A stretch of DNA of 7,507 bases from Hyphomicrobiales bacterium (GTDB taxonomy: Bacteria > Pseudomonadota > Alphaproteobacteria > Rhizobiales > Beijerinckiaceae), in NCBI GenBank assembly GCA_028290085.1, contig JAQGKN010000228.1, forward strand, positions 1 through 7,507, given 5' to 3'. The translations under genes and the position numbers were made by a program. Of this stretch, positions 1 through 5,969 are shown piece by piece (position 1 is the first letter of the stretch; the number at the start of each line of letters is the position of its first letter). The notes below the pieces were generated by a model. It saw only the letters and a program-made list of their open reading frames with translations. It was not told the DNA's origin and searched no databases.

Positions 1-405
1 GCGCGTTCATCTCCGAGACAAAGAACCGCACCGGAATGCCTGACGAGCCTGAGGTCGAATGCGGACGGGTACGCTGTCCATCTCCCGGATGCAGCAACAC
101 GCCCTCGGTATCGACCTGCCGCACCACATCTGCCCGCGTGAGGATCGGCGAACTGAAATCGAGAGACGTCGCCTTCCGGGCGCCGATACGCTGCCGCCAG
201 AACGCGGATCTCGCGGCCGCATGCCGCAGCAGGTTCTGAAGCTGCTTCAGCTGCCAATGCTCGCGCGCACGCCGTTGCCCGTCTCGATCGCGATCAGATC
301 GATCATGTCGGACAAGATCTTCTTCGGCGCCGGGTCGACAAAGACCATCGGCTGTTCGCTGAAGGCCTTGTTGGAGAGCTTCAGTCCGGACAGGGCGAGC
401 CGCAA
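1..405 (-). CDS. AMP-binding (phenylacetate-CoA ligase-like) protein, N-terminal part, probably frameshifted
   Basis: The gene runs off the left edge, so only its N-terminal part is visible. From about 262 down to 1, one minus-strand frame reads EHWQLKQLQNLL, then HAAARSAFWRQRIG, then STSGSSGIPVRFF. The last is the Ser/Thr/Gly-rich ATP-binding loop of the ANL (adenylate-forming) superfamily. The segment before it resembles the N-terminus of PaaK-like acyl-CoA ligases, which adenylate a carboxylate and pass it to a thiol. That frame has no ATG, GTG or TTG in a suitable place before the conserved part. A different frame gives a natural-looking N-terminus (KLSNKAFSEQPMVFVDPAPK, then IDLIAIETGNGV) but stops at 247-249. 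Its best start is TTG at 405, seven bases after GGGGAG; ATG at 348 is the alternative. The two frames join near a CGCGCGC tract (262-268). I infer one gene with a frameshift, or a sequencing error. It lies just after the ABC-F stop, so it is probably cotranscribed. The substrate is unknown. Confidence 0.55.
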
Positions 406-412
406 ACGCTCT

Positions 413-418
413 CTCCCC
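413..418 (-). promoter_or_regulatory. Shine-Dalgarno for a TTG start at 405
   Basis: The minus strand reads GGGGAG immediately after the ABC-F stop codon (423-421), followed by a 7-base spacer and TTG at 405-403. The spacing is ideal and suggests translational coupling to the ABC-F gene. It also favours the 405 start over ATG at 348, which has no good Shine-Dalgarno sequence. Confidence 0.45.
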
Positions 419-420
419 AC

Positions 421-2043
421 TCAGACGTGCAGGCCGGGAGCTTCCTGGCCTGTACGAGCGACATATTCGGTATAGCCGCCGCCGTATTGGTGAATGCCTT
501 CGGGCGTCACTTCGAGGACGCGGTTCGACAGAGCGGCGAGGAAGTGGCGATCATGGGAGACGAACAGCATCGTGCCGTCATATTGCGCCAACGCGGTGAT
601 GAGCATTTCCTTCGTCGCCATATCCAAATGGTTCGTCGGTTCGTCGAGTACGAGGAAATTCGGCGGATCGTAGAGCATCTGCGCCATCACCAGACGCGCC
701 TTCTCTCCGCCAGACAAAACCCGGCACTTCTTCTCGACGTCGTCGCCGGAGAAGCCGAAGCAACCTGCCAGTGCACGCAGCGAGCCCTGCCCCGCCTGCG
801 GGAATGAATCTTCCAGCGACTGGAACACGGTGCGGTCTCCGTCGAGCAGCTCCATCGCGTGCTGCGCGAAATAACCCATCTTCACGCTGCCGCCGATTGC
901 GACAGACCCGTCGTCAGGTTCGGTCGAGCCCGTCACCAGCTTGAGCAACGTGGACTTGCCCGCGCCATTGATACCCATGACGCACCAGCGCTCGCGGCGG
1001 CGCACGAGGAAATCAAGGCCCTCGTAAATGGTGCGGTTGCCGTATTTCTTGTGCACGTTCTTCAGGCTGACCACATCGTCGCCCGAGCGCGGCGCGGGCG
1101 CGAATTCGAAGCTCACCGACTGGCGGCGCTTCGGGGGCTCCACGCGCTCGATCTTGTCGAGCTTCTTCACGCGGCTCTGCACCTGCGCGGCATGGGACGC
1201 GCGCGCCTTGAAGCGCTCGATGAACTTGATTTCCTTGGCGAGCATCGCCTGCTGGCGCTCGAACTGCGCCTGTTGCTGCTTCTCGTTCTGCGCGCGCTGC
1301 TGCTCGTAGAATTCATAATTTCCCGAATATGTCGTAAGCCCGCCGCCGTCGATCTCGACCACCTTGTTGACGATGCGGTTCATGAACTCGCGATCATGCG
1401 AGGTCATCAGCAATGCGCCCTCATAGCCCTTCAGGAATTCCTCGAGCCAGATGAGGCTTTCGAGATCCAGATGGTTGCTCGGCTCGTCGAGCAGCATCGC
1501 GTCGGGACGCATGAGAAGGATGCGGGCCAAGGCCACGCGCATCTTCCAGCCGCCCGAGAGCGCGCCGACGTCGCCGTCCATCATTTCCTGCGTGAAGCTC
1601 AGTCCAGCCAGAACCTCGCGGGCACGCCCGTCGAGCGCATAGCCATCCAGCTCCTCGAAGCGCGCCTGCACTTCGCCGTAACGCTCGATGATTTCGTCCA
1701 TTTCGTCGAGCCGGTCGGGATCGGCCATGGCGACTTCGAGCTCATGCAACTCGGCGGCGACCGCGCTCACGGGGCCTGCGCCGTCCATCACCTCGGCGAC
1801 CGCACTGCGCCCGCCCATTTCGCCGACGTCCTGGCTGAAATAGCCGATGGTCACGCCGCGATCGACGCCCACCTGACCCTCGTCGGGAAGCTCCTGTCCG
1901 TTGATCATGCGGAACAGCGTCGTCTTGCCCGCGCCGTTAGGACCCACGAGACCGACCTTCTCACCCCTCAGAAGCCCTGCGGAGGCCTCGATGAAGAGGA
2001 TCTGATGGCCATTCTGCTTGCTGATGTTATCGAGGCGGATCAT
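421..2043 (-). CDS. ABC-F family ATPase (duplicated ATP-binding cassette, no membrane domain)
   Basis: This is a 540-residue soluble protein with two ABC cassettes and no membrane segment, the layout of ABC-F proteins that act on ribosomes. Cassette 1 has Walker A GPNGAGKTT (34-42), signature LSGGW (162-166), Walker B MLLDEPSNHLD (183-193, catalytic Glu187) and SHD (215-217). The charged linker at about 241-325 (NEKQQQAQFERQQ, IKFIERFKARAS, KKLDKIERVEPP) is the P-site-tRNA-interacting arm typical of the family. Cassette 2 has Walker A GINGAGKST (357-365), LSGGEKAR (443-450), FLVLDEPTNHLD (463-474, Glu468) and SHDRH (496-500). The start at 2043 (MIRLDNISKQNG) begins directly with the first cassette. 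The in-frame ATG at 2193 would add 50 unrelated residues read through the rpsD terminator, so I reject it. No strong Shine-Dalgarno is seen. Both catalytic glutamates are present, so both sites should be active. The family members in E. coli are Uup, EttA, YbiT and YheS; I cannot assign this one. It lies between rpsD and an acyl-CoA ligase-like gene. Confidence 0.95.
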   Translation of the reverse strand: MIRLDNISKQNGHQILFIEASAGLLRGEKVGLVGPNGAGKTTLFRMINGQELPDEGQVGVDRGVTIGYFSQDVGEMGGRSAVAEVMDGAGPVSAVAAELHELEVAMADPDRLDEMDEIIERYGEVQARFEELDGYALDGRAREVLAGLSFTQEMMDGDVGALSGGWKMRVALARILLMRPDAMLLDEPSNHLDLESLIWLEEFLKGYEGALLMTSHDREFMNRIVNKVVEIDGGGLTTYSGNYEFYEQQRAQNEKQQQAQFERQQAMLAKEIKFIERFKARASHAAQVQSRVKKLDKIERVEPPKRRQSVSFEFAPAPRSGDDVVSLKNVHKKYGNRTIYEGLDFLVRRRERWCVMGINGAGKSTLLKLVTGSTEPDDGSVAIGGSVKMGYFAQHAMELLDGDRTVFQSLEDSFPQAGQGSLRALAGCFGFSGDDVEKKCRVLSGGEKARLVMAQMLYDPPNFLVLDEPTNHLDMATKEMLITALAQYDGTMLFVSHDRHFLAALSNRVLEVTPEGIHQYGGGYTEYVARTGQEAPGLHV

Positions 2044-2110
2044 GTGGACACGGACCTGGAGAGTTACGCCACGCGGCGCGCAATCGAGGCGCGTGCGAGA
2101 GGACAGGCGA

Positions 2111-2155
2111 AAGTAAAAAGGGCTGCCACAACTTGCATGTGGCAGCCCTGATTTT
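2111..2155 (-). terminator. Rho-independent terminator of rpsD
   Basis: A perfect 11-bp stem, GGGCTGCCACA (2120-2130) with TGTGGCAGCCC (2138-2148), closes a 7-base loop. Read on the minus strand, it is followed by TTTTTACTTT (2119 to 2110). It starts about 50 bases after the rpsD stop and should end that transcript. Some readthrough, or a separate weak promoter in 2044-2110, must supply the ABC-F gene. On the plus strand the stem is followed by only TGATTTT, and no plus-strand gene ends here. Confidence 0.9.
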
Positions 2156-2196
2156 GATGACACCGGGACAAGAGCCCGGCGTCCGGCGCTCAAATT

Positions 2197-2814
2197 TTAG
2201 CGCGAATAGAATTCGATCACGAGGTTCGGTTCCATGACGACCGGATAGGGCACGTCCGCCGGGAGCGGCAGACGGGTCATCTTGGCGACCATCTTGGTGT
2301 GATCGACTTCGTAGTAATCAGGCACGTCACGCTCTGCGAGGCCGACCGACTCGAGCACGATCAGCAGCTGTTTCGACGAATCCTTGATCTCGATGACGTC
2401 GCCCGGACGCACGAGATAGGACGCGATGTTGACGCGACGACCATTAACCTTGATGTGGCCATGGTTCACGAACTGGCGCGCGGCGAACGGCGTCGGAGCG
2501 AACTTGGCGCGGTATACGACCGCGTCCAGGCGACGCTCGAGCAGGCCCACCAGGTTGTCTCCGGAGTCACCCTTCATGCGGATGGCTTCCTGATAGTACT
2601 TGCGGAACTGCTTCTCGGAGATGTTGCCGTAGTAGCCCTTGAGCTTCTGCTTGGCGCGCAGCTGCGTGCCGAAGTCGGACATCTTGCCCTTGCGGCGCTG
2701 GCCGTGCTGACCCGGACCGTATTCGCGACGGTTCACGGGGCTCTTCGGACGGCCCCAGATGTTCTGGCCCATACGGCGGTCGAGTTTGTACTTGGATTCT
2801 GCGCGCTTCGTCAT
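2197..2814 (-). CDS. rpsD: 30S ribosomal protein S4 (uS4)
   Basis: This 205-residue protein is S4, a primary 16S rRNA-binding protein that nucleates assembly of the small-subunit body and contributes to decoding fidelity. The N-terminal part carries [20 protein letters not shown] and [12 protein letters not shown], followed by [20 protein letters not shown]. The S4 RNA-binding domain lies at about 95-155 ([46 protein letters not shown]). The end, NLVIEFYSR, is typical. There are no zinc-binding cysteines, so this is the cysteine-free form. The start is ATG at 2814, with AGAGGA (2826-2821) six bases upstream. The gene stands alone, not next to rpsK or rpoA, as is normal in Alphaproteobacteria. 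It has a long leader of about 230 bases if the promoter at 3052-3080 is right. A terminator follows it. Confidence 0.98.
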   Translation of the reverse strand: MTKRAESKYKLDRRMGQNIWGRPKSPVNRREYGPGQHGQRRKGKMSDFGTQLRAKQKLKGYYGNISEKQFRKYYQEAIRMKGDSGDNLVGLLERRLDAVVYRAKFAPTPFAARQFVNHGHIKVNGRRVNIASYLVRPGDVIEIKDSSKQLLIVLESVGLAERDVPDYYEVDHTKMVAKMTRLPLPADVPYPVVMEPNLVIEFYSR

Positions 2815-2944
2815 CGCGGTTCCTCTGGTCTGGTCATGGACCGGCCGGAGGAATACGGCAGCCGCCCGCGCGGCCAGGGGCAGCGCGTCGTCCGATCCGC
2901 GGTTCCTCCCGCCGATGTGCCGGAAAATCCGGCGGCGGAGGAAC
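2815..2944 (-). promoter_or_regulatory. rpsD leader: nested hairpin plus duplicated Shine-Dalgarno segment
   Basis: In the minus-strand RNA, GTTCCTCCGCC (2944-2934) can pair with GGCGGAGGAAC (2913-2902, one bulged base at 2910). This encloses a 6-bp GCCGGA/TCCGGC hairpin with a three-base loop (2933-2919). There is no T-run, so it is not a terminator. The 11-base string GAGGAACCGCG occurs twice: in the 3' arm region (2908-2898) and at the rpsD ribosome-binding site, ending at the base before ATG (2825-2815). The upstream arm GTTCCTC can therefore pair either locally or with the true Shine-Dalgarno. This would suit a control switch. S4 is an autogenous regulator in E. coli and Bacillus, but no such element is known to me in this clade. 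The structure was read by eye, not folded. Confidence 0.45.
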
Positions 2945-3051
2945 GCGCCCTCCTCTGCCCTTGCGGGCCGACAGACTTCTCACCTCGAAAGGGAAAAACC
3001 ACGGGTGCGTCAATACAACCCGCGCCCTTGAAGAGCGCCGGTCGTGCAGGG

Positions 3052-3080
3052 TGGATAGAGGGGCGAGCCGGAAAAGTCAA
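3052..3080 (-). promoter_or_regulatory. Candidate rpsD promoter
   Basis: On the minus strand, TTGACT (3080-3075) is separated by exactly 17 bases from TATCCA (3057-3052). The -35 box matches five of six consensus positions and the -10 box three of six. Transcription would start near 3045, giving a leader of about 230 bases. A second TTGACG (3013-3008) lacks a convincing -10 partner. Confidence 0.4.
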
Positions 3081-3140
3081 CGCGAGGAGGCGGCGTCGTG
3101 CTGGAAGCCAACACCGACCTGCTCGAAAGGGGCGCGAATT

Positions 3141-3238
3141 CCGTTGCTGTCTTTGCGAGCGAAGCGAAGCAATCCAGTACGATCTTGCAACTCCTGGATT
3201 GCCGCGTCGCTGCGCTCCTCGCAATGACGAGGAGCGCT
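3141..3238. repeat. Dispersed palindromic repeat, copy A (98 bp)
   Basis: This segment matches 7352-7449 at 86 of 98 aligned positions, in the same orientation and without gaps. It is an imperfect palindrome. The inner stem GCAATCCAG (3169-3177) and CTGGATTGC (3194-3202) is perfect and encloses 16 bases. The outer parts, TTGCGAGCGAAGCGAA and CGTCGCTGCGCTCCTCGCAA, pair with mismatches. One frame translates to HCEERSDAAIQ, a peptide often mis-annotated from this type of element in alphaproteobacterial genomes. It lies between the two divergent promoters, 12 bases before the murL -35 box. It resembles a REP or MITE-like element moved by an enzyme encoded elsewhere; no transposase is present here. 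Confidence 0.85.
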
Positions 3239-3248
3239 CCCCCCAAAG

Positions 3249-3277
3249 CTTGACACCCCCGGCCGGACCTGTAACCC
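3249..3277 (+). promoter_or_regulatory. Candidate murL-murD2 promoter
   Basis: CTTGACA (3249-3255) is a perfect -35 box of the alphaproteobacterial housekeeping type. Sixteen bases later comes TAACCC (3272-3277), a weak -10 box; AACCCC would give a 17-base spacer. Transcription would start near 3284 and give a leader of about 27 bases before the murL ATG. Confidence 0.4.
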
Positions 3278-3310
3278 CGTCTCCAGCATTCAGCCTGCTT
3301 CAGAGACGCG

Positions 3311-4684
3311 ATGACCCCGCTTTCCACGGAACGTTCGACCTGGCCCCAAAGCTTCACCTTCGCCGGGTTCCGCACCGACGAAGCGGCAGGCGAGGCCTAT
3401 CTTCTCTATAGATACGAGAACGGGCCGGAGTTCACCGAGACCATCGCCTTCAACGCCCCCCTGCCCGCGCCGGGATCGGCGCAGCGCCCCGGCTTCAAGG
3501 CCGCGCTGGAGGCTTTGGCGCTGGTCGCAGGTGCCAGCTACTACAAGGCCTTCCTGCCCCAGCACATCGCCTTCGACGGCCTGTCGCCCGACGCCGACCA
3601 GCGGCTGTTCTTCGAAAACCTCTATATCGACGGTCTCGGCGAATTCGGCGTGCGTAACAACGTCGAGATCGCCGGTCATGTCGACTTCCACGTCGCGGAA
3701 GCGGGCCCGAGCGGCCCTGCGCCCGCGCAGCCGCCCTTGCGGCGCCGTTCCGCAGTGCTCATCGGCGGCGGCAAGGACTCGCTTGTCAGCACCGAGGCCC
3801 TGCGCACGCAGGGCGACAACATCGTGCTCTTCGCCGTCAATCCGAAGCGGCCCATCCTCGAATGCGCGGCGGCCTCCGGCCTGCCCTTCATCCGCGTCGA
3901 GCGCCATCTCGACCCAAAACTGTTTGCGCTCAACGAAGCGGGCGCCCTGAACGGCCATGTGCCGATCACGGCCATCGTCAGCTTCATCGCGATCGCTGCG
4001 GCCTTCGTGCATGGCTTCGACGCCGTGATCCTGTCGAACGAGCGCTCCGCCAATCAGGGCAACCTCGTGCGCGACGGGCGCGACATCAACCACCAGTTCA
4101 GCAAGACGGCCGGCATGGAGCGCGGCCTCGCCGCCTATGTGGCGCGTCACATCCACCCGCAGCTCGCCTATTTCTCGCTGCTGCGCCCGCTGTCGGAAGC
4201 CCATATCGCGCAGCTGATGGCGCGCACCGACACTTATGACGGCGCCTTCACGAGCTGCAACCGCGCCTTCCAGCTGCGCCCCAAGGCGCCGCCCGCGCGC
4301 TGGTGCCGCGATTGCCCGAAATGCCGCTTCACTTTCCTGATCCTCGCGACCGCCATGGAGCGGAAGCGGCTGGAGACAATCTTCGGCGGCAACCTGCTCG
4401 AAGACGAGAGCCAGCGCGAAGGCTTTGAGGAATTGGTCGGCCTGTCAGGGCACAAGCCCTGGGAATGCGTCGGAGAAATCGCCGAATCCGGCGCCGCCAT
4501 GCTGCTGCTGGCCGAGCGCCCCGAATGGCGCGACGCCCCCATCGTGCAAGCGCTTGCGCCGCGCCTCGCGCCGCTCATGCCCGACCCGCATGAGGTCTGG
4601 GCGAACTTGCTGACGCCCTCGCCAGACTACCACCTGCCCGCCCGCTACGAGGACATGCTCAATGCCTATCTCGCCGGCCGCTAA
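3311..4684 (+). CDS. murL: UDP-MurNAc-L-Ala-L-Glu epimerase (MurL)
   Basis: This 457-residue protein has no signal peptide or membrane segment and should be cytoplasmic. I recognise it as MurL. In Xanthomonas, MurL inverts the terminal L-Glu of UDP-MurNAc-L-Ala-L-Glu to D-Glu, using ATP and forming AMP and pyrophosphate. The sequence has LIGGGKDSLVSTEAL (150-164), close to the PP-loop motif SGGxDS, which fits AMP-forming chemistry. It also has LSNERSANQGN (241-251), and four cysteines at 316, 332, 335 and 338; the last three form CRDCPKC and could bind metal. HKPWECVGE (381-389) is another distinctive segment. Length fits the family, about 450-460. The ATG at 3311 is the only reasonable start, but its Shine-Dalgarno is weak. 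The strongest support is the next gene: a Mur ligase starting 23 bases before this one ends. The main alternative is another PP-loop enzyme of unknown substrate. Confidence 0.85.
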   Translation: MTPLSTERSTWPQSFTFAGFRTDEAAGEAYLLYRYENGPEFTETIAFNAPLPAPGSAQRPGFKAALEALALVAGASYYKAFLPQHIAFDGLSPDADQRLFFENLYIDGLGEFGVRNNVEIAGHVDFHVAEAGPSGPAPAQPPLRRRSAVLIGGGKDSLVSTEALRTQGDNIVLFAVNPKRPILECAAASGLPFIRVERHLDPKLFALNEAGALNGHVPITAIVSFIAIAAAFVHGFDAVILSNERSANQGNLVRDGRDINHQFSKTAGMERGLAAYVARHIHPQLAYFSLLRPLSEAHIAQLMARTDTYDGAFTSCNRAFQLRPKAPPARWCRDCPKCRFTFLILATAMERKRLETIFGGNLLEDESQREGFEELVGLSGHKPWECVGEIAESGAAMLLLAERPEWRDAPIVQALAPRLAPLMPDPHEVWANLLTPSPDYHLPARYEDMLNAYLAGR

Positions 4685-5969
4685 AAGCGCTGCGATCTGG
4701 GGCTTTGGCCGCGAGGGCCGCGCCGCGTACGATCACCTGGCCGCGCGCCGCCCTGATCTCGTGCTCACGATCCTCGACGACGCCGCGCTGACCGACGTAC
4801 CTGACGGTGCAAGCGTGCTCACCGGCGCGGACGCGACTGAGGCATTGCGCGCGGGACAATTCGGCCTCGTCGTAAAAAGCCCCGGCATCAGCTTCTATCG
4901 CGACGAGATCGCGCAAGCGCGCGCAAAGGGCACGGTCTTTACCTCCATTACCAATCTCTGGTTCGACGAATATCCAAACGCCCGCACCGTCGTCGTCACC
5001 GGCACCAAGGGGAAGAGCACGACCTCGCGACTCATCCATCATCTGCTGACGCAGGGCGGGCTCGATGTGCGCCTGCTCGGCAATGTCGGCGTGCCTGCGC
5101 TGGGCCAGACGCCGGGCCGCGACTGGACCGTGCTCGAACTGTCATCCTACCAGCTGGCCGATTTCGAACATGCGCCCGACATCGCCGTGCTCACCAATCT
5201 CTATCCCGAACACGCGCCCTGGCATGGCGGCGTCGAGCCTTATTATCGCGACAAGCTGCTCGCCATCCGGGATGAGGTAAAGACGCTCGCCGTCCCGAAC
5301 GGCGCCGACGCGCAATTGCGCGCGCGCCTCGGGGATCGCCCGCACATGCGGTCCTATAACGACGCGAAGGGGTTTCATGTGCGCGACGAGCGCCTGTTCT
5401 TCGCCGACACGCCAGTCGAGGTCAGCAACTTCCCGTTGCGGGGTGCGCATAATCTCGCCAATCTCGCCGCCGCCTGCACCGTGGCCGACCTTGCCGGGCT
5501 GCACGACCTGCGCAACCGCGTCGATCTCGCGGGCTTCGAGCAATTGCACCATCGCCTGGAGGAATTCCACGCGAACGGCATCACCTGTATCGACGATTCC
5601 ATTTCCACAGTGCCGCAAGCAACGCTGGCCGCGCTCGCGGCCTATCCCGGCCGCGACATCGTGCTGCTGCTCGGCGGATCGGATCGCGGACAGGATTATA
5701 CAGAGCTGGTGGATGTGCTCGCCACAAGCCGCGTGCGCGCTCTCATCCTTCTACCCGTCACCGGCGCCCGCATTCATGACGCTTTGAAAGGCCGCGTGAT
5801 GCCCTTCAACATTCTGCGCGTGCAAACTTTGGCGCAGGCCGTCGAAGCGGCGATGCAGCGCGTGCCGGAAAACGGCGTCGTTATGCTCTCTCCAGCCGCG
5901 CCGAGCTTCGAAGAGTTTCGCAATTTCGAGGAGCGCGGCCGCCGTTTCAAGGAACTCTGCGCGGGCTGA
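4662..5969 (+). CDS. murD2: UDP-MurNAc-L-alanine--L-glutamate ligase (MurD2)
   Basis: This 435-residue cytoplasmic Mur ligase is read as MurD2, which joins L-glutamate to UDP-MurNAc-L-Ala using ATP; ordinary MurD uses D-Glu. Order: N-terminal UDP-binding domain (IWGFGREG, 12-19; VKSPGIS, 71-77), central ATPase domain with GTKGKST (114-120), LELSSYQLADFEH (158-170), NLYPEHAPWHGG (179-190), YRDKL with Lys198, the likely carbamylated lysine, and HNLANLAAA (263-271), then the C-terminal domain with HRLEE (297-301), DDSISTVPQA (311-320), LLLGGSDRGQDYTEL (335-349) and LSPAAPSFEEFRNFEERG (409-426). MurD usually has NDSKATN where this has DDSIST, and Lys near the GG loop where this has Arg341-Gly; these sites contact D-Glu in E. 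coli MurD. The ATG at 4662 lies eight bases after GAGGA (4649-4653) inside murL, so translation is probably coupled. The MurD2 call rests on the murL neighbour and these changes; plain MurD is the alternative. Confidence 0.85.
   Translation: MPISPAAKSAAIWGFGREGRAAYDHLAARRPDLVLTILDDAALTDVPDGASVLTGADATEALRAGQFGLVVKSPGISFYRDEIAQARAKGTVFTSITNLWFDEYPNARTVVVTGTKGKSTTSRLIHHLLTQGGLDVRLLGNVGVPALGQTPGRDWTVLELSSYQLADFEHAPDIAVLTNLYPEHAPWHGGVEPYYRDKLLAIRDEVKTLAVPNGADAQLRARLGDRPHMRSYNDAKGFHVRDERLFFADTPVEVSNFPLRGAHNLANLAAACTVADLAGLHDLRNRVDLAGFEQLHHRLEEFHANGITCIDDSISTVPQATLAALAAYPGRDIVLLLGGSDRGQDYTELVDVLATSRVRALILLPVTGARIHDALKGRVMPFNILRVQTLAQAVEAAMQRVPENGVVMLSPAAPSFEEFRNFEERGRRFKELCAG

Larger units (their letters stand above)
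2815..3310. other. Divergent intergenic region between rpsD and murL
   Basis: I see no protein gene in these 496 bases. From left to right they hold the rpsD ribosome-binding site and leader hairpin (2815-2944), GC-rich sequence with no recognised signal (2945-3051), a likely rpsD promoter (3052-3080), sequence without features (3081-3140), repeat copy A (3141-3238), and a likely promoter for the plus-strand murL operon (3249-3277). Open frames on both strands cross this region, but they read through the repeat and the leader and match nothing. Confidence 0.8.

Noticed and set aside
859..2151. A 430-codon open frame on the plus strand
   Set aside because: It lies antisense to the well-supported ABC-F gene. 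Its translation is rich in Ala, His, Arg and Leu without any domain, as expected from the opposite strand of a GC-rich gene.
2902..2944. The rpsD leader hairpin as an intrinsic terminator
   Set aside because: The stem is strong, but no T-run follows on either strand and no gene ends just before it.
3141..3238. Repeat copy A as a CRISPR unit or a tRNA-like gene
   Set aside because: Only two copies exist, 4.2 kb apart, with no spacer array. The hairpin lacks cloverleaf arms and conserved tRNA bases.
2299..3411. A 370-codon open frame on the plus strand
   Set aside because: It runs antisense to rpsD, through the leader and repeat copy A, and into murL in the wrong frame. No domain is visible and its composition changes along its length.
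3290..4204. A 304-codon open frame on the minus strand
   Set aside because: It is the complement of murL, and the murL frame has coherent motifs. The minus-strand product is low-complexity Gly/Ala/Arg/Glu-rich sequence.
4662..5969. Ordinary MurD as the product of the Mur ligase gene
   Set aside because: It does not stand in a dcw cluster, it overlaps murL, and the glutamate-site segment differs from MurD. The choice of MurD2 still needs an assay.
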